Shown piece after piece: positions 54,917 through 63,486 of a stretch of 64,000 nucleotides of DNA (position 1 is its first letter; each line of letters opens with the position of its first letter). The DNA comes from JBBQER01 sp052148155 (lineage in GTDB: Bacteria; Actinomycetota; Acidimicrobiia; IMCC26256; PALSA-610). A program made the translations under genes and the position numbers. The stretch lies in NCBI GenBank assembly GCA_052148155.1, contig JBKQIY010000188.1, positions 1 to 64,000 of the forward strand, in the 5' to 3' direction. A model generated the notes under the pieces. The model ran no database searches. It saw only the letters and a program-made list of their open reading frames with translations, and was not told where the DNA came from.

Positions 54917-55341
54917 GGCCAGTATGACGGTGGGCTGCCGGGAATAGTTCCTCCGACGACGGCATCACCGCCTGAGTGGTCGTTTTCGCCCGGCCGCTCG
55001 GCGCGTGGGCCAACATCTTGATCCTCATGCGGGCACCGCCAGCGTTGGCACTGCGCAGGCTGGTAACCCGTGCAACACGTTCGCGAGGGCGACATCATTC
55101 TCGTCGTCACATCTCGTGGCCAGCACTGGCCTCGACCCGGGCGCGAAACCCGACCGATTCTCTCCGTTTCTCGATGACCAAGTTCGTTCGCGCTTCGTGT
55201 CGAGATGGTGTCGGTCTTGCCGTTCGAGACGGTGGCGACGCTGCATCGGAGGAAGCGGGAGCTGCAGCTGCTCGGTCAGGCCAGGGTCACCTCGCCCCGC
55301 AAGGCGGGAACGGTGAGGGTCCCGCACTAGCGTTCGCTCCC
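54917..55341. other. 425-bp region without a supported gene
   Basis: A plus-strand frame is open through most of this stretch and joins the methyltransferase frame, but its text is Arg/Ala-rich and unlike the conserved start. The region probably holds the divergent promoters of the lipoprotein and methyltransferase genes. Confidence 0.35.
55328..55333 (+). promoter_or_regulatory. Putative -10 box (TAGCGT) for the DUF4214 methyltransferase
   Basis: TAGCGT ends 8 nt before ATG 55342, supporting that start over the longer open frame. Confidence 0.45.
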
Positions 55342-56310
55342 ATGGCGACGTCGGTGACCGCGTGGGTCCGTTCGCGGCTCGCCCGTTCGGTCACGCTGCG
55401 AAAAGCCCGCGCGAAAGTGCGGTACACCTCATCTGCGCTGCGCTGGATCGCGAAGGATGGATCGTTCGCCGAGCTCCCCGCGGAATCGGCGGTGCACATG
55501 GCGTTCAACGTCATGTTGCGCCGCGACCCTGACACCGAGGGTCTCGAACACTTCGCTCCTCGCCTCAGCTCGGGAGAGATCACGCCCGACGACCTGGTCG
55601 AGGAGATTCGAGGCTCCGAGGAGTACATCTACCACGCGAGCTTCAGGACCAGGTTGGGCCATTCCATACATGTTGGGCGCTGCCAGTTCATCCAGAGCTT
55701 GCCGAAGGCTTCCCGCATTCTCGATCTTGGCGGGACGCACAAGGGAAACATCTACGGCGCGCTGGTCGCGATGGGCTATCCGTACTCGTTCGACGAGTTG
55801 GTGATCGTTGACCTCCCGGACGAGCTTCGCCATCCGATATACCGCGCTGACCGAGCACTGCGCGAAGTGAAGTCACCAGGCGGGCTCGTGCGATACCTCT
55901 ATCACTCGATGGTCGACCTGTCCTTGTTTCCCGACAACTCCTTCGATCTCGTCTACTCAGGTCAGAGCATCGAGCACGTCGTCGAAGCGGACGCCGATCT
56001 TGTGCTCGAGGAGGTACATCGCGTTCTACGACCTGGCGGGTACTTCGCGCTTGATACGCCGAACGGCCGTGTGACCCGCCTGCAACAGGCCGACCTCATC
56101 GACCCCGACCACAAGATCGAATACACCTTCGAGGAGCTGTCCGCGAAGCTCACACGCGCTGGGTTCACGATCGTCGAGACGAAGGGCCTCAACTACGCCG
56201 GGGGTTCGCTGGCCCGCGGAGGATTCCGCCTCGAAGACGCCATTGGCCACCCAGGCCTTTTTTCCGAAGTCCGCGATTGTTACATCCTCACGTTCTTGTG
56301 CTCGACCTGA
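55342..56310 (+). CDS. DUF4214 domain plus SAM-dependent methyltransferase
   Basis: A 322-residue protein. Residues about 45-105 form a DUF4214-like domain (HMAFNVMLRRDPDTEGLEHF), which is common in surface-polysaccharide and S-layer contexts. The C-terminal class I methyltransferase has motif I RILDLGGTHKGNIYGAL, an acidic strand LVIVDLPDEL, and the Methyltransf_11-type post-motif FDLVYSGQSIEHVVEADADL with VLRPGGYFALDTPN. A glycan or cell-surface substrate is suggested by the DUF4214 association but unproven. It appears as an isolated gene next to an IS remnant. Confidence 0.82.
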   Translation: MATSVTAWVRSRLARSVTLRKARAKVRYTSSALRWIAKDGSFAELPAESAVHMAFNVMLRRDPDTEGLEHFAPRLSSGEITPDDLVEEIRGSEEYIYHASFRTRLGHSIHVGRCQFIQSLPKASRILDLGGTHKGNIYGALVAMGYPYSFDELVIVDLPDELRHPIYRADRALREVKSPGGLVRYLYHSMVDLSLFPDNSFDLVYSGQSIEHVVEADADLVLEEVHRVLRPGGYFALDTPNGRVTRLQQADLIDPDHKIEYTFEELSAKLTRAGFTIVETKGLNYAGGSLARGGFRLEDAIGHPGLFSEVRDCYILTFLCST

Positions 56311-56714
56311 CCGCCGACGCAGCCGATGCGTTTTCGGGCGTGGCACGAACTTAGACGGCGGTGGGTGTGATCGGACGTCGAAGGCGAGCAACCGACGGTG
56401 CGCCCGCACGGCTGTCTTGATCCAACGTTCGGGACCAACGGCCTCAAATCGCATGATTCCCCGCAGCGTCGGGCGCGCCCGAACGCGACCGGAAGAATGC
56501 CTCTGCCGTGATGTGTTCGTGCTGGCTTTGCGTTGCCGGACAGGTCGCGACCGATGCGACGACCCAGCCGATCCAGGCGGCGGGCGTCAAGGCTTCGCCA
56601 AGCGCACGCGTCCGGGGCGGAGAAGTTGTGATCGACGTCGCCCACAAGACGCACGGTCGAGCGCAACACAACCTGTCGGGCGCCGATCGTGCGGCTCATC
56701 ACCTCACTTGAGGG
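56311..56714. other. Decayed sequence downstream of the IS3 orfA
   Basis: This is the place where orfB (the DDE transposase) of an IS3 element should lie on the minus strand. Frames here are short and broken, and pieces such as DVDHNFSAP and CVLWATSI only loosely recall the orfB core (D-NF-A and LWV-D-T). A degraded orfB is possible; an intact transposase is absent. Confidence 0.35.
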
Positions 56715-57014
56715 CTATCGCGGCGTCACGAAGTCTCCCGACGCCCGCATCAAGATCTCATTCGTTCGCCGCAGCTCCTGGTTTTCCCGCTCCAAGATTT
56801 TGAGTTGGCGATGTTGATCGAAGACAACTCCCGGCCGGGCCGATTCGCGTTCCGCTTGACGAACCCATGAAAACAAGGCTCCTGGTGTCATCCCAAGCTT
56901 CGAGGCAATCGACACGACCGTCGCCCACTGCGACGGATACTCGTCCAGCCCTTCCACGACCATCCGGACCGCGCGCTCACGCACCTCCGGCGAGAACGGC
57001 ATCGTTACAGCCAT
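56715..57014 (-). CDS. IS3-family transposase OrfA (helix-turn-helix subunit)
   Basis: A 99-residue protein. PFSPEVRERAVRMVVEGLDE and SIASKLGMTPGALFSWVRQA form the HTH_Tnp_1 domain. RQLKILERENQELRRTNEIL is the leucine-zipper-like helix that ends OrfA in IS3 elements. ATG 57014 has AAAGGATGG upstream. The usual slippery overlap into orfB is not followed by an intact orfB frame, so the element cannot move by itself. Terminal inverted repeats were not found by eye. Confidence 0.82.
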   Translation of the reverse strand: MAVTMPFSPEVRERAVRMVVEGLDEYPSQWATVVSIASKLGMTPGALFSWVRQAERESARPGVVFDQHRQLKILERENQELRRTNEILMRASGDFVTPR

Positions 57015-57549
57015 GACTCCATCCTTTCGAGTCCAGGACAAACGCACGCAGGTCGATTGTGGCCGTTTGAGTTCCGGCCGAGGCGGCGCTGTGACGAACC
57101 TCCGATTCCGTTTCGGCGGGAGGGACTATGAGCTTCAGTTTCGCTCGAGCCCGCGGGACGGCCTCGCGTCCACGCCGTTCACGAGCGTTGCGGAACGTGG
57201 CCACAACACGATATCTGGCCAGCCGCACGCGATCGGTGTTTCTTGCGCGCTGGTTCTCAAGCGCGTCCCACAGTTGAAGTGACGGCGGTCGGCGTCGCAC
57301 CAGTAACGACTTCACCGACGGCGGGCGCGACCGGCGCGGCGCCTATGAACGCCTCGCATGCACGCCAAGCATCGTGGAGGTCGATCGGGGCGTCGTCGCA
57401 GTCGTGCCTGTCGACCAGTTCGACAGCTCCCGATCGACATGCGCCCGAAAGCGCCCGGCGATTGTCGCCATCGAAGCACTCTTTCTTGCGTCATTGAACA
57501 CGGCCGCCAGCATCACCGTTCGAAAGGCAACGCTTCGGTTCCAGATCCG
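57015..57549. other. 535-bp region between the IS remnant and tRNA-Ala
   Basis: No supported gene is seen. A minus-strand frame (to ~57315) reads LQLWDALENQRARNTDRVRL and then RERRGREAVPRARAKLKL, which is charged and protein-like, but it has no start context and no family match. It may be the remains of a gene interrupted by the IS element. Confidence 0.3.
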
Positions 57550-57622
<73 letters not shown>

Positions 57623-57677
57623 GGGTGGGGGGCTCACGTTACCAGTCGATTCACCTGGCTCTTCGTAACGCGGCCAC

Positions 57678-57683
57678 TACGCT
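57678..57683 (+). promoter_or_regulatory. Putative -10 box (TACGCT) for leaderless leuS
   Basis: TACGCT ends 7 nt before GTG 57691, and no ribosome-binding site is present. Confidence 0.45.
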
Positions 57684-57690
57684 CCGGCGC

Positions 57691-60666
57691 GTGACCGAAC
57701 GCCGCGACGACATCCCGACCTACCGCTATACGGCGGCGCTGGCCAACGAGATCGAGCACGCCTGGCAAGAGCGTTGGGACGTCGAGCACGTGTTCTGGAC
57801 TCCGAACCGCACCGGCTTATTGGCCGAAGATCCTCGCCACGTTGCCGATCGGCCCACCCGATTCGTGCTCGACATGTTTCCGTATCCAAGCGGTGTCGGG
57901 CTCCATGTCGGCCACCCGCTCGGTTTCATCGCGACCGACGTGTACGCGCGTTTCAGCCGTATGACGGGATACAACGTGTTGCACGCAATGGGCTACGACG
58001 CGTTTGGTCTTCCCGCCGAGCAGTTCGCCGTGCAGACAGGCACCCACCCGCGTGAAACCACCGAGGCGAACATCGCCAATATGAAACGACAGCTGCGGGC
58101 GCTTGGGCTCGGCCACGACCCGCGCCGCGGTCCCGCGACCACCGACGTCGACTACTACCGGTGGACGCAATGGATCTTCTTGCAGATCTACAACTCGTGG
58201 TACGACACCGACGCCGACCGGGCCCGGCCGATCACCGATCTGGTCGACGAACTGCAGTCGGGAACGAGGACGACGCCTGACGGGCGCGCCTTCGCCACGC
58301 TGACGGTGCGAGAACAGCGCGAGCTCGTCGACTCCTACCGGCTCACGTATATCGGCGAGGCGCCCGTCAACTGGTGTCCGGGGCTGGGAACGGTGCTCGC
58401 CAACGAGGAGGTCACGGCCGACGGTCGGTCTGAGCGCGGCAACTTCCCGGTGTACAAGCGTCTGCTTTCGCAGTGGATGATGCGCATCACGGCGTACGCC
58501 GATCGGCTGGCCGCCGACCTCGACGAGCTCGATTGGTCGGAGTCGATCAAGGTGATGCAACGCAACTGGATCGGTCGTTCGACCGGCGCGCTCGCTCGCT
58601 TCCCGGTCGACGGGCACGCCGACGTGGCGATCGAGGTGTTCACGACGAGGCCCGACACGCTTTTCGGCGCCACCTACGTGGTACTGGCTCCCGAGCACCC
58701 TCTGGTCGAACGCATCGCCGCGAACGAGTGGCCCGACGACGATGTCGTCAACGGTTGGTCCAGCGCCGCACTCGACGTATGGAAAGGTATTTTCGGCGCG
58801 ACGGGAACGCCGCCCGACGCGGTGGCGCATTACCGCAAATTTGCCGCGGCGAAGTCGGAGCTTGAGCGCCAAGCGGAGGGCCGCGAGAAGACCGGCGTCT
58901 TCACCGGTGCATTCGCGATCAATCCCACCAACTCGGCCCGCATCCCGATCTTCATCGCCGACTACGTACTCATGGGTTACGGCACTGGCGCGATCATGGC
59001 GGTGCCCGCGCATGATCAGCGCGACTTCGAGTTCTCGCGCGAATTCGAACTCCCCGTCGTGCCCGTCGTTCGTCCGAGCGCAGCGTGGCTCGCTGAGCGC
59101 GGCGCGTCTGTCGAGGACGCGCTCACGTGGCCGGCCGCCTACGTCGGTGACGGCGTGGCGATGAGCTCAGCGAACGACGAAGTGTCGCTCGACGGACTCC
59201 AGGTCGAGGATGCGAAGCGCGTCATCTGTGAATGGCTCGACGAGAAAGGTTGGGGTGCTTCCACCGTCACCTACAAGTTGCGCGACTGGCTGTTCAGCCG
59301 GCAGCGGTACTGGGGCGAGCCGTTCCCGATCGTGTACGACGAGATCGGTCCGATCGCGCTGCCGGATTCGATGTTGCCGGTCGAGCTCCCCGACATCACG
59401 AACTTCGAGCCCGCGACATCTGATGACCCGGACGCGCTGCCGCAGCCGCCGCTGGCGCGCGCGGCTGATTGGGTCGAGGTCGAGCTCGAGCTGCCCGGAC
59501 CTGACTGGGCAGGATACGGCGCCGAAGGTCGACGCACCTACGTGCGCGAAACCAACACGATGCCCCAGTGGGCGGGGTCGTGTTGGTACTACCTGCGCTA
59601 TCTCGATCCGACCAACGAGGATCAGTTGGTCGACCCGGGCGTCGAGCGCGCGTGGGCGGAGGGGACGCGCGGCAACGGATTGCCGAAATCGGGCCTCGTC
59701 GATCTCTACGTCGGCGGTGTCGAGCATGCGGTGCTCCATCTGCTCTACGCCCGCTTCTGGCACAAGGTGCTCTACGACCTCGGTCACGTCTCGACTCGCG
59801 AACCGTTCCAGCGGCTCGTGAACCAGGGCTACATCCTCGCCGCGGCCTTCACCGACGAGCGCGGCGTGTACGTCGAGGCGGAAGAGGTCGCCGAGCGCGA
59901 CGGCGCGTACTTCCACGATGATGTGCCCGTTTCCCGTGAGTTCGGCAAGATGGGCAAAAGCATCAAGAACGCGGTCACTCCCGACGACATATTCGACGAG
60001 TACGGCGCCGACACGATGCGCCTCTACGAGATGTCGACCGGCCCGCTCGACGCGTCACGTCCGTGGAACACGTCTGACATTGTCGGTGTGCACCGTTTCT
60101 TGCAACGGCTATGGCGCAACGTGATCGACGAGAATACGGGCGAGGTCCGAGTCTCCGAAGTTGCGCCCGACGACGAGACCCGCCGAATTCTCAACCGTAC
60201 GATCGCCGCGGTACGCGACGACATGACGTCGATGGGATTCAACACTGCGATCGCGCGACTGATCGAATGCAACAACCATTTGACTCGGGTGGTCGCCCGC
60301 GACGGTGTGGCGCCCCGTGAGGTCGTGCTTCCACTCGTTCTGATGTTGGCGCCGCTGGCGCCACACATCGCTGAGGAGTTGTGGGCGCGGCTCGGCCACG
60401 CCGACACCCTCACCTACGCGACGTTCCCGACCGCGGATGCGGCTTGGCTCGTCGAGGACATCGTCGAGGTCCCGGTGCAGATCAACGGCAAGGTTCGGGC
60501 GCGGGTGAAGGTCGCCGTCGGCGCGGACGAGCGCGAGCACGAGCGCATCGCGCGCGCCGAACCGCGAGTGGCCGAGCTGCTCGAAGACGTCACAGTGCGG
60601 AAGGTGATTGTCGTCCCCGGACGCCTCGTCAATTTCGTCGTCGGAGGGTCGCAGGCCGCGAGGTAG
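57691..60666 (+). CDS. leuS: Leucyl-tRNA synthetase
   Basis: A 991-residue class I synthetase. The HIGH motif is HVGH at 72-75 (PYPSGVGLHVGHPLGFIATD), followed by GYDAFGLPAEQFAVQTGTHP. The CP1 editing domain has TTRPDTLFGATYVVLAPEHP and FTGAFAINPTNSARIPIFIA. The tail contains DWLFSRQRYWGEPFPIVYDE and KMSKS in the form GKMGKSIKN (about residue 753). It charges tRNA-Leu and edits mischarged amino acids. GTG 57691 is chosen on the promoter position; 22 further in-frame codons lie upstream. It is longer than the ~860-residue E. coli enzyme, as is common in actinobacteria. Confidence 0.95.
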   Translation: MTERRDDIPTYRYTAALANEIEHAWQERWDVEHVFWTPNRTGLLAEDPRHVADRPTRFVLDMFPYPSGVGLHVGHPLGFIATDVYARFSRMTGYNVLHAMGYDAFGLPAEQFAVQTGTHPRETTEANIANMKRQLRALGLGHDPRRGPATTDVDYYRWTQWIFLQIYNSWYDTDADRARPITDLVDELQSGTRTTPDGRAFATLTVREQRELVDSYRLTYIGEAPVNWCPGLGTVLANEEVTADGRSERGNFPVYKRLLSQWMMRITAYADRLAADLDELDWSESIKVMQRNWIGRSTGALARFPVDGHADVAIEVFTTRPDTLFGATYVVLAPEHPLVERIAANEWPDDDVVNGWSSAALDVWKGIFGATGTPPDAVAHYRKFAAAKSELERQAEGREKTGVFTGAFAINPTNSARIPIFIADYVLMGYGTGAIMAVPAHDQRDFEFSREFELPVVPVVRPSAAWLAERGASVEDALTWPAAYVGDGVAMSSANDEVSLDGLQVEDAKRVICEWLDEKGWGASTVTYKLRDWLFSRQRYWGEPFPIVYDEIGPIALPDSMLPVELPDITNFEPATSDDPDALPQPPLARAADWVEVELELPGPDWAGYGAEGRRTYVRETNTMPQWAGSCWYYLRYLDPTNEDQLVDPGVERAWAEGTRGNGLPKSGLVDLYVGGVEHAVLHLLYARFWHKVLYDLGHVSTREPFQRLVNQGYILAAAFTDERGVYVEAEEVAERDGAYFHDDVPVSREFGKMGKSIKNAVTPDDIFDEYGADTMRLYEMSTGPLDASRPWNTSDIVGVHRFLQRLWRNVIDENTGEVRVSEVAPDDETRRILNRTIAAVRDDMTSMGFNTAIARLIECNNHLTRVVARDGVAPREVVLPLVLMLAPLAPHIAEELWARLGHADTLTYATFPTADAAWLVEDIVEVPVQINGKVRARVKVAVGADEREHERIARAEPRVAELLEDVTVRKVIVVPGRLVNFVVGGSQAAR

Positions 60667-60671
60667 GTCGA

Positions 60672-60689
60672 GGCCCGTTGCTCCGGGCC
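60672..60689 (+). terminator. Possible hairpin terminator after leuS
   Basis: GGCCCG-TTGCTC-CGGGCC forms a perfect 6-bp stem with a 6-nt loop 5 nt after the leuS stop. There is no T-tract, as is usual for GC-rich actinobacterial terminators. Confidence 0.4.
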
Positions 60690-61131
60690 GACGCGTCGCT
60701 GGTGTCCCCACCCGCCAGACATCATGTCCGTCTGTCCGTGCCGGTCGGGCGGCCCGTATCCGGGATCGTTGCCGACGAGCGTTCCGGTCCCGGATCGGCC
60801 ACCGAGCTGCCCGCGGTACATGTCGCCGCGTCGTTCACGCGCGGCGCCTTCCGTGACGGTGCGGAGCTCAGATCGAACGCTTGCCGAACCGGCAGCTGCA
60901 TGTGTACAGGCGCCTACGTGCTCGTCGACGATCCCAGCACCGCCGTGCGATATCCGCCGACGTCTTGGGCCGGCCAGGTCTCGGACGCGCGGATGGCCGT
61001 CAATGCTCGGGGTCACCTCCGCGCCGCGTCTGGTTGGTGCCCGCCCGTGGGTGCGCCGCGTGACGTCGACCACGAGGCCTCATCGGTCAGACCGTCTCGG
61101 AGAACCGAAACAGACCGGTACGCCGCCTCGG

Positions 61132-61137
61132 TAGCCT
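61132..61137 (+). promoter_or_regulatory. Putative -10 box (TAGCCT) for the folP-like gene
   Basis: TAGCCT ends 4 nt before ATG 61142 and 7 nt before an in-frame GTG at 61145. The spacing fits the GTG slightly better, so the true start may be one codon later. Confidence 0.45.
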
Positions 61138-61141
61138 CCGC

Positions 61142-62035
61142 ATGGTGGACTCGCCGTATCCGACGATTCGAATCGGTCAGCGATGCTTCGACGTCCGCAC
61201 CCGCGCGCTCGTCATGGGGATTCTCAATCGCACGCCCGACTCGTTCTACGACCGTGGCGCGACCTGGAGTCTCGATGCGTTCTTGCGCAGGGCTGACGAA
61301 CTGGTCACCGACGGTGCCGATCTGCTCGATGTCGGCGGTGTGAAGGCCGGTCCCGGACCCGACGTCGCCGAGGCCGAGGAGCTCGAACGCGTCGTTCCTG
61401 CCATCGCGGCCTTACGCGAACGATTCGATGTTCCTATTTCTGTCGACACGTGGCGCGCGTCGGTGCTCGACGCCGCCTGCGACGCAGGCGCGGTCGTTGG
61501 GAATGACATCTCCGGATTTGGTGACCCGGACTATCTCAACGTCGCAGCCGCGCACGAGGCGACGGTCGTCGCTACCCACATTCGACTGCGTCCCCGCGTC
61601 GCCGACCCTGATCCGCACTACGACGATCTTGTTGGCGAAGTCACGACGTTCCTGCTCGACCGCGCGAAACGTGCCGAGGCCGCCGGACTCGAGTCCGAGC
61701 AGATCGTGCTCGACGCAGGACTCGATCTGGGCAAGACGCCGGCGCAGAGCGCATTCCTGCTCCGGGAGTCGGCGGTTCACGCCGGCCTCGGCTACCCGTT
61801 GCTTCTCTCGGCGTCGAACAAGCGATTCATCGGCGAGTTGTTCGCCCGGGACCTCGACGATCGGCGCGAGGAGTCGCTCGCCGCGGTTGCCTACGGCGTC
61901 GCGTCCGGCTGTCGGATCGTCCGAGTGCACGACGTGGCGGGCAGCCGCCGCGTCTGTCTCACCCTCGAAGCCCTGCTCGGAGCCCAGGTTGCGGTTGCGG
62001 CCGGCCGGCCGGTCCGAGAGGGATCGCGATCATGA
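61142..62035 (+). CDS. Dihydropteroate synthase-like protein, FolP2 type
   Basis: A 297-residue TIM-barrel protein of the pterin-binding family. The first signature reads MGILNRTPDSFYDRGATWS and the second LDVGGVKAGPGPDVAEAEE, where classical DHPS has NVTPDSFSDGG and GGESTRPG. These variants match the actinobacterial FolP2 subgroup, whose mycobacterial member (Rv1207) has been reported to lack DHPS activity. LDAGLDLGKTPAQSAFLLRE and GCRIVRVHDVAGSRRV keep the barrel's later strands. A true folP may lie elsewhere in the genome. Its stop overlaps holA by 4 bp (ATGA), so it is coupled to a DNA polymerase gene. Confidence 0.85.
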   Translation: MVDSPYPTIRIGQRCFDVRTRALVMGILNRTPDSFYDRGATWSLDAFLRRADELVTDGADLLDVGGVKAGPGPDVAEAEELERVVPAIAALRERFDVPISVDTWRASVLDAACDAGAVVGNDISGFGDPDYLNVAAAHEATVVATHIRLRPRVADPDPHYDDLVGEVTTFLLDRAKRAEAAGLESEQIVLDAGLDLGKTPAQSAFLLRESAVHAGLGYPLLLSASNKRFIGELFARDLDDRREESLAAVAYGVASGCRIVRVHDVAGSRRVCLTLEALLGAQVAVAAGRPVREGSRS

Positions 62036-63126
62036 CGATCACTTTGGTACAGGGCTCCGATCCGAGCTTGCGCGATCGCGAGGTTCAGCGCGTCGTCGAT
62101 GAACTGCTCGGAGGAGTTGACCGGTCACTTGCGCTCGACGACCATACGGTCGAATCCCGGCGACGCGCGACCACCAACTTGGCTGATGCCGATGCGACAA
62201 GCGACGACGACGATGAGTCCGCGACCGGAGGGTCGCTCGAGCTGCCGACATTCGCGGCAGTCGTCAACGCGGTTCAGAGCCCGCCGTTGATGACCGATCG
62301 CCGGGTCGTCGTCGTCCGGGAGATCGGGAACCTGACCAGCGAGCAGGGACAATGGCTCGCGGCGTGGGTCGCCGATCCCCTCGACGACGTACACCTCGTG
62401 CTCGTCGCGGGCGGAGGTCGTGTGCCGAGCGCGCTCGACAAGGCATGCAAGGCGGCCGCAACCGTCGTCGGTCCGGCCGGCGAACAGACCGCGGCTGCGC
62501 TCGCCATCGCGTTGAAAGACGCCCGTTTGCGTCTGAGCGCGGAAGCGGCCGCACGGATCGCGACCCATCTCGGCGATGACGCCGGCCGAGTGCCGGAGCT
62601 CGTCGGCCTGTTGCGCGCAACCTATGGAGCCAAGACGACCCTCGATGTCGACGCGGTCGAACCGTACCTGGGGGAGTTGGGCACGGCTGGTCGCTTTGAT
62701 CTCACCAACGCGATCGACCGCGGCGACCTCGGCGTGGCACTCGAGGTGTTACACCGCTTGCTGACTGCGACGAGCGCGGTGCAGCCGAAGCCGTTGCACC
62801 CGATGCAGGTCATGGCGTCGCTCGTGTTCCACTATCAACGCCTGCTGCGGCTCGACGATCCTGCGGTCACGACAAAGGAACAGGCCGCCGAGGTGCTTGG
62901 CATGAAAAGCGCGGGCGGAGCGCGGTTTCCGTTGGAGGCGGCTCGGCGACTCGGCAGCGAAGGGCTGCGCGAGGCGCTCGGGTTACTGGCGCAGGCCGAG
63001 CTCGACCTTCGGGGCCAGAGCGGTTTCGACGAGCGCACCGCGATCGACGTGCTCGTCGCCCGACTCGCCGCGCTCAGCCGCCGTCATGCGCGCGGCACAG
63101 CCCGCCCGCAAACGTCCCGAACCTAG
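62032..63126 (+). CDS. holA: DNA polymerase III subunit delta
   Basis: A 364-residue HolA. The N-terminal AAA-like part (TLVQGSDPSLRDREVQRVVD) contains an unusual acidic insert (DADATSDDDDESATGGS, about 52-68). The central strand is RRVVVVREIGNL, and the C-terminal collar contains ELVGLLRATYG, FDLTNAIDRGDLGVALEVLH and HPMQVMASLVFHYQRLLRLD. It opens the beta clamp within the clamp loader. ATG 62032 overlaps the folP-like stop. It is convergent with rpsT, as in many actinobacteria. Confidence 0.9.
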   Translation: MTITLVQGSDPSLRDREVQRVVDELLGGVDRSLALDDHTVESRRRATTNLADADATSDDDDESATGGSLELPTFAAVVNAVQSPPLMTDRRVVVVREIGNLTSEQGQWLAAWVADPLDDVHLVLVAGGGRVPSALDKACKAAATVVGPAGEQTAAALAIALKDARLRLSAEAAARIATHLGDDAGRVPELVGLLRATYGAKTTLDVDAVEPYLGELGTAGRFDLTNAIDRGDLGVALEVLHRLLTATSAVQPKPLHPMQVMASLVFHYQRLLRLDDPAVTTKEQAAEVLGMKSAGGARFPLEAARRLGSEGLREALGLLAQAELDLRGQSGFDERTAIDVLVARLAALSRRHARGTARPQTSRT

Positions 63127-63135
63127 ACCTGCAGA

Positions 63136-63405
63136 TCAGTCGCCGGCCGAGGAGCTGTTCGCGCGTCGCATCATGCGCGAGGTACGTCGAGCCGCCTGAT
63201 TCTTGTGGATGATCCCGGCGGAGGCGGCCTTGCCGAGCCGCTTCTGTGCTGCCTCGACGAGTTCCTGCGCGTCGTCGGACTCCGACTCGAGGGCGATCGT
63301 CGCGACCTTCACCCGCGTCTTGAGTTCCGTTCGCACGGCCTTGTTGCGCTCGCGGCGCCGCTCGTTCTGACGGTTTCGCTTCTTTTGCGACTTGATGTTG
63401 GCCAT
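63136..63405 (-). CDS. rpsT: 30S ribosomal protein S20
   Basis: An 89-residue helical basic protein: MANIKSQKKRNRQNERRRER at the N-terminus and LGKAASAGIIHKNQAARRTS near the C-terminus are S20 signatures. ATG 63405 is the family start. A longer open frame upstream on this strand overlaps lepA antisense and has no homology. It is divergent from lepA. Confidence 0.96.
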   Translation of the reverse strand: MANIKSQKKRNRQNERRRERNKAVRTELKTRVKVATIALESESDDAQELVEAAQKRLGKAASAGIIHKNQAARRTSRMMRRANSSSAGD

Positions 63406-63486
63406 ATATCCGTTTCTCGCCTTGAGGGAACCGAGGCAGGCTAGCAGCTGGCCGACGGCCGGGTCCCGGCAGGCCGGGTCGCGGCA

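Larger units (their letters stand above)
60667..61141. other. 475-bp region without a supported gene
   Basis: Open frames on both strands have unconvincing composition. A plus frame contains NACRTGSCMCTGAYVLVDDP, of no recognised family. A GC-rich hairpin follows leuS at the left end and the folP promoter lies at the right end. Confidence 0.3.
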
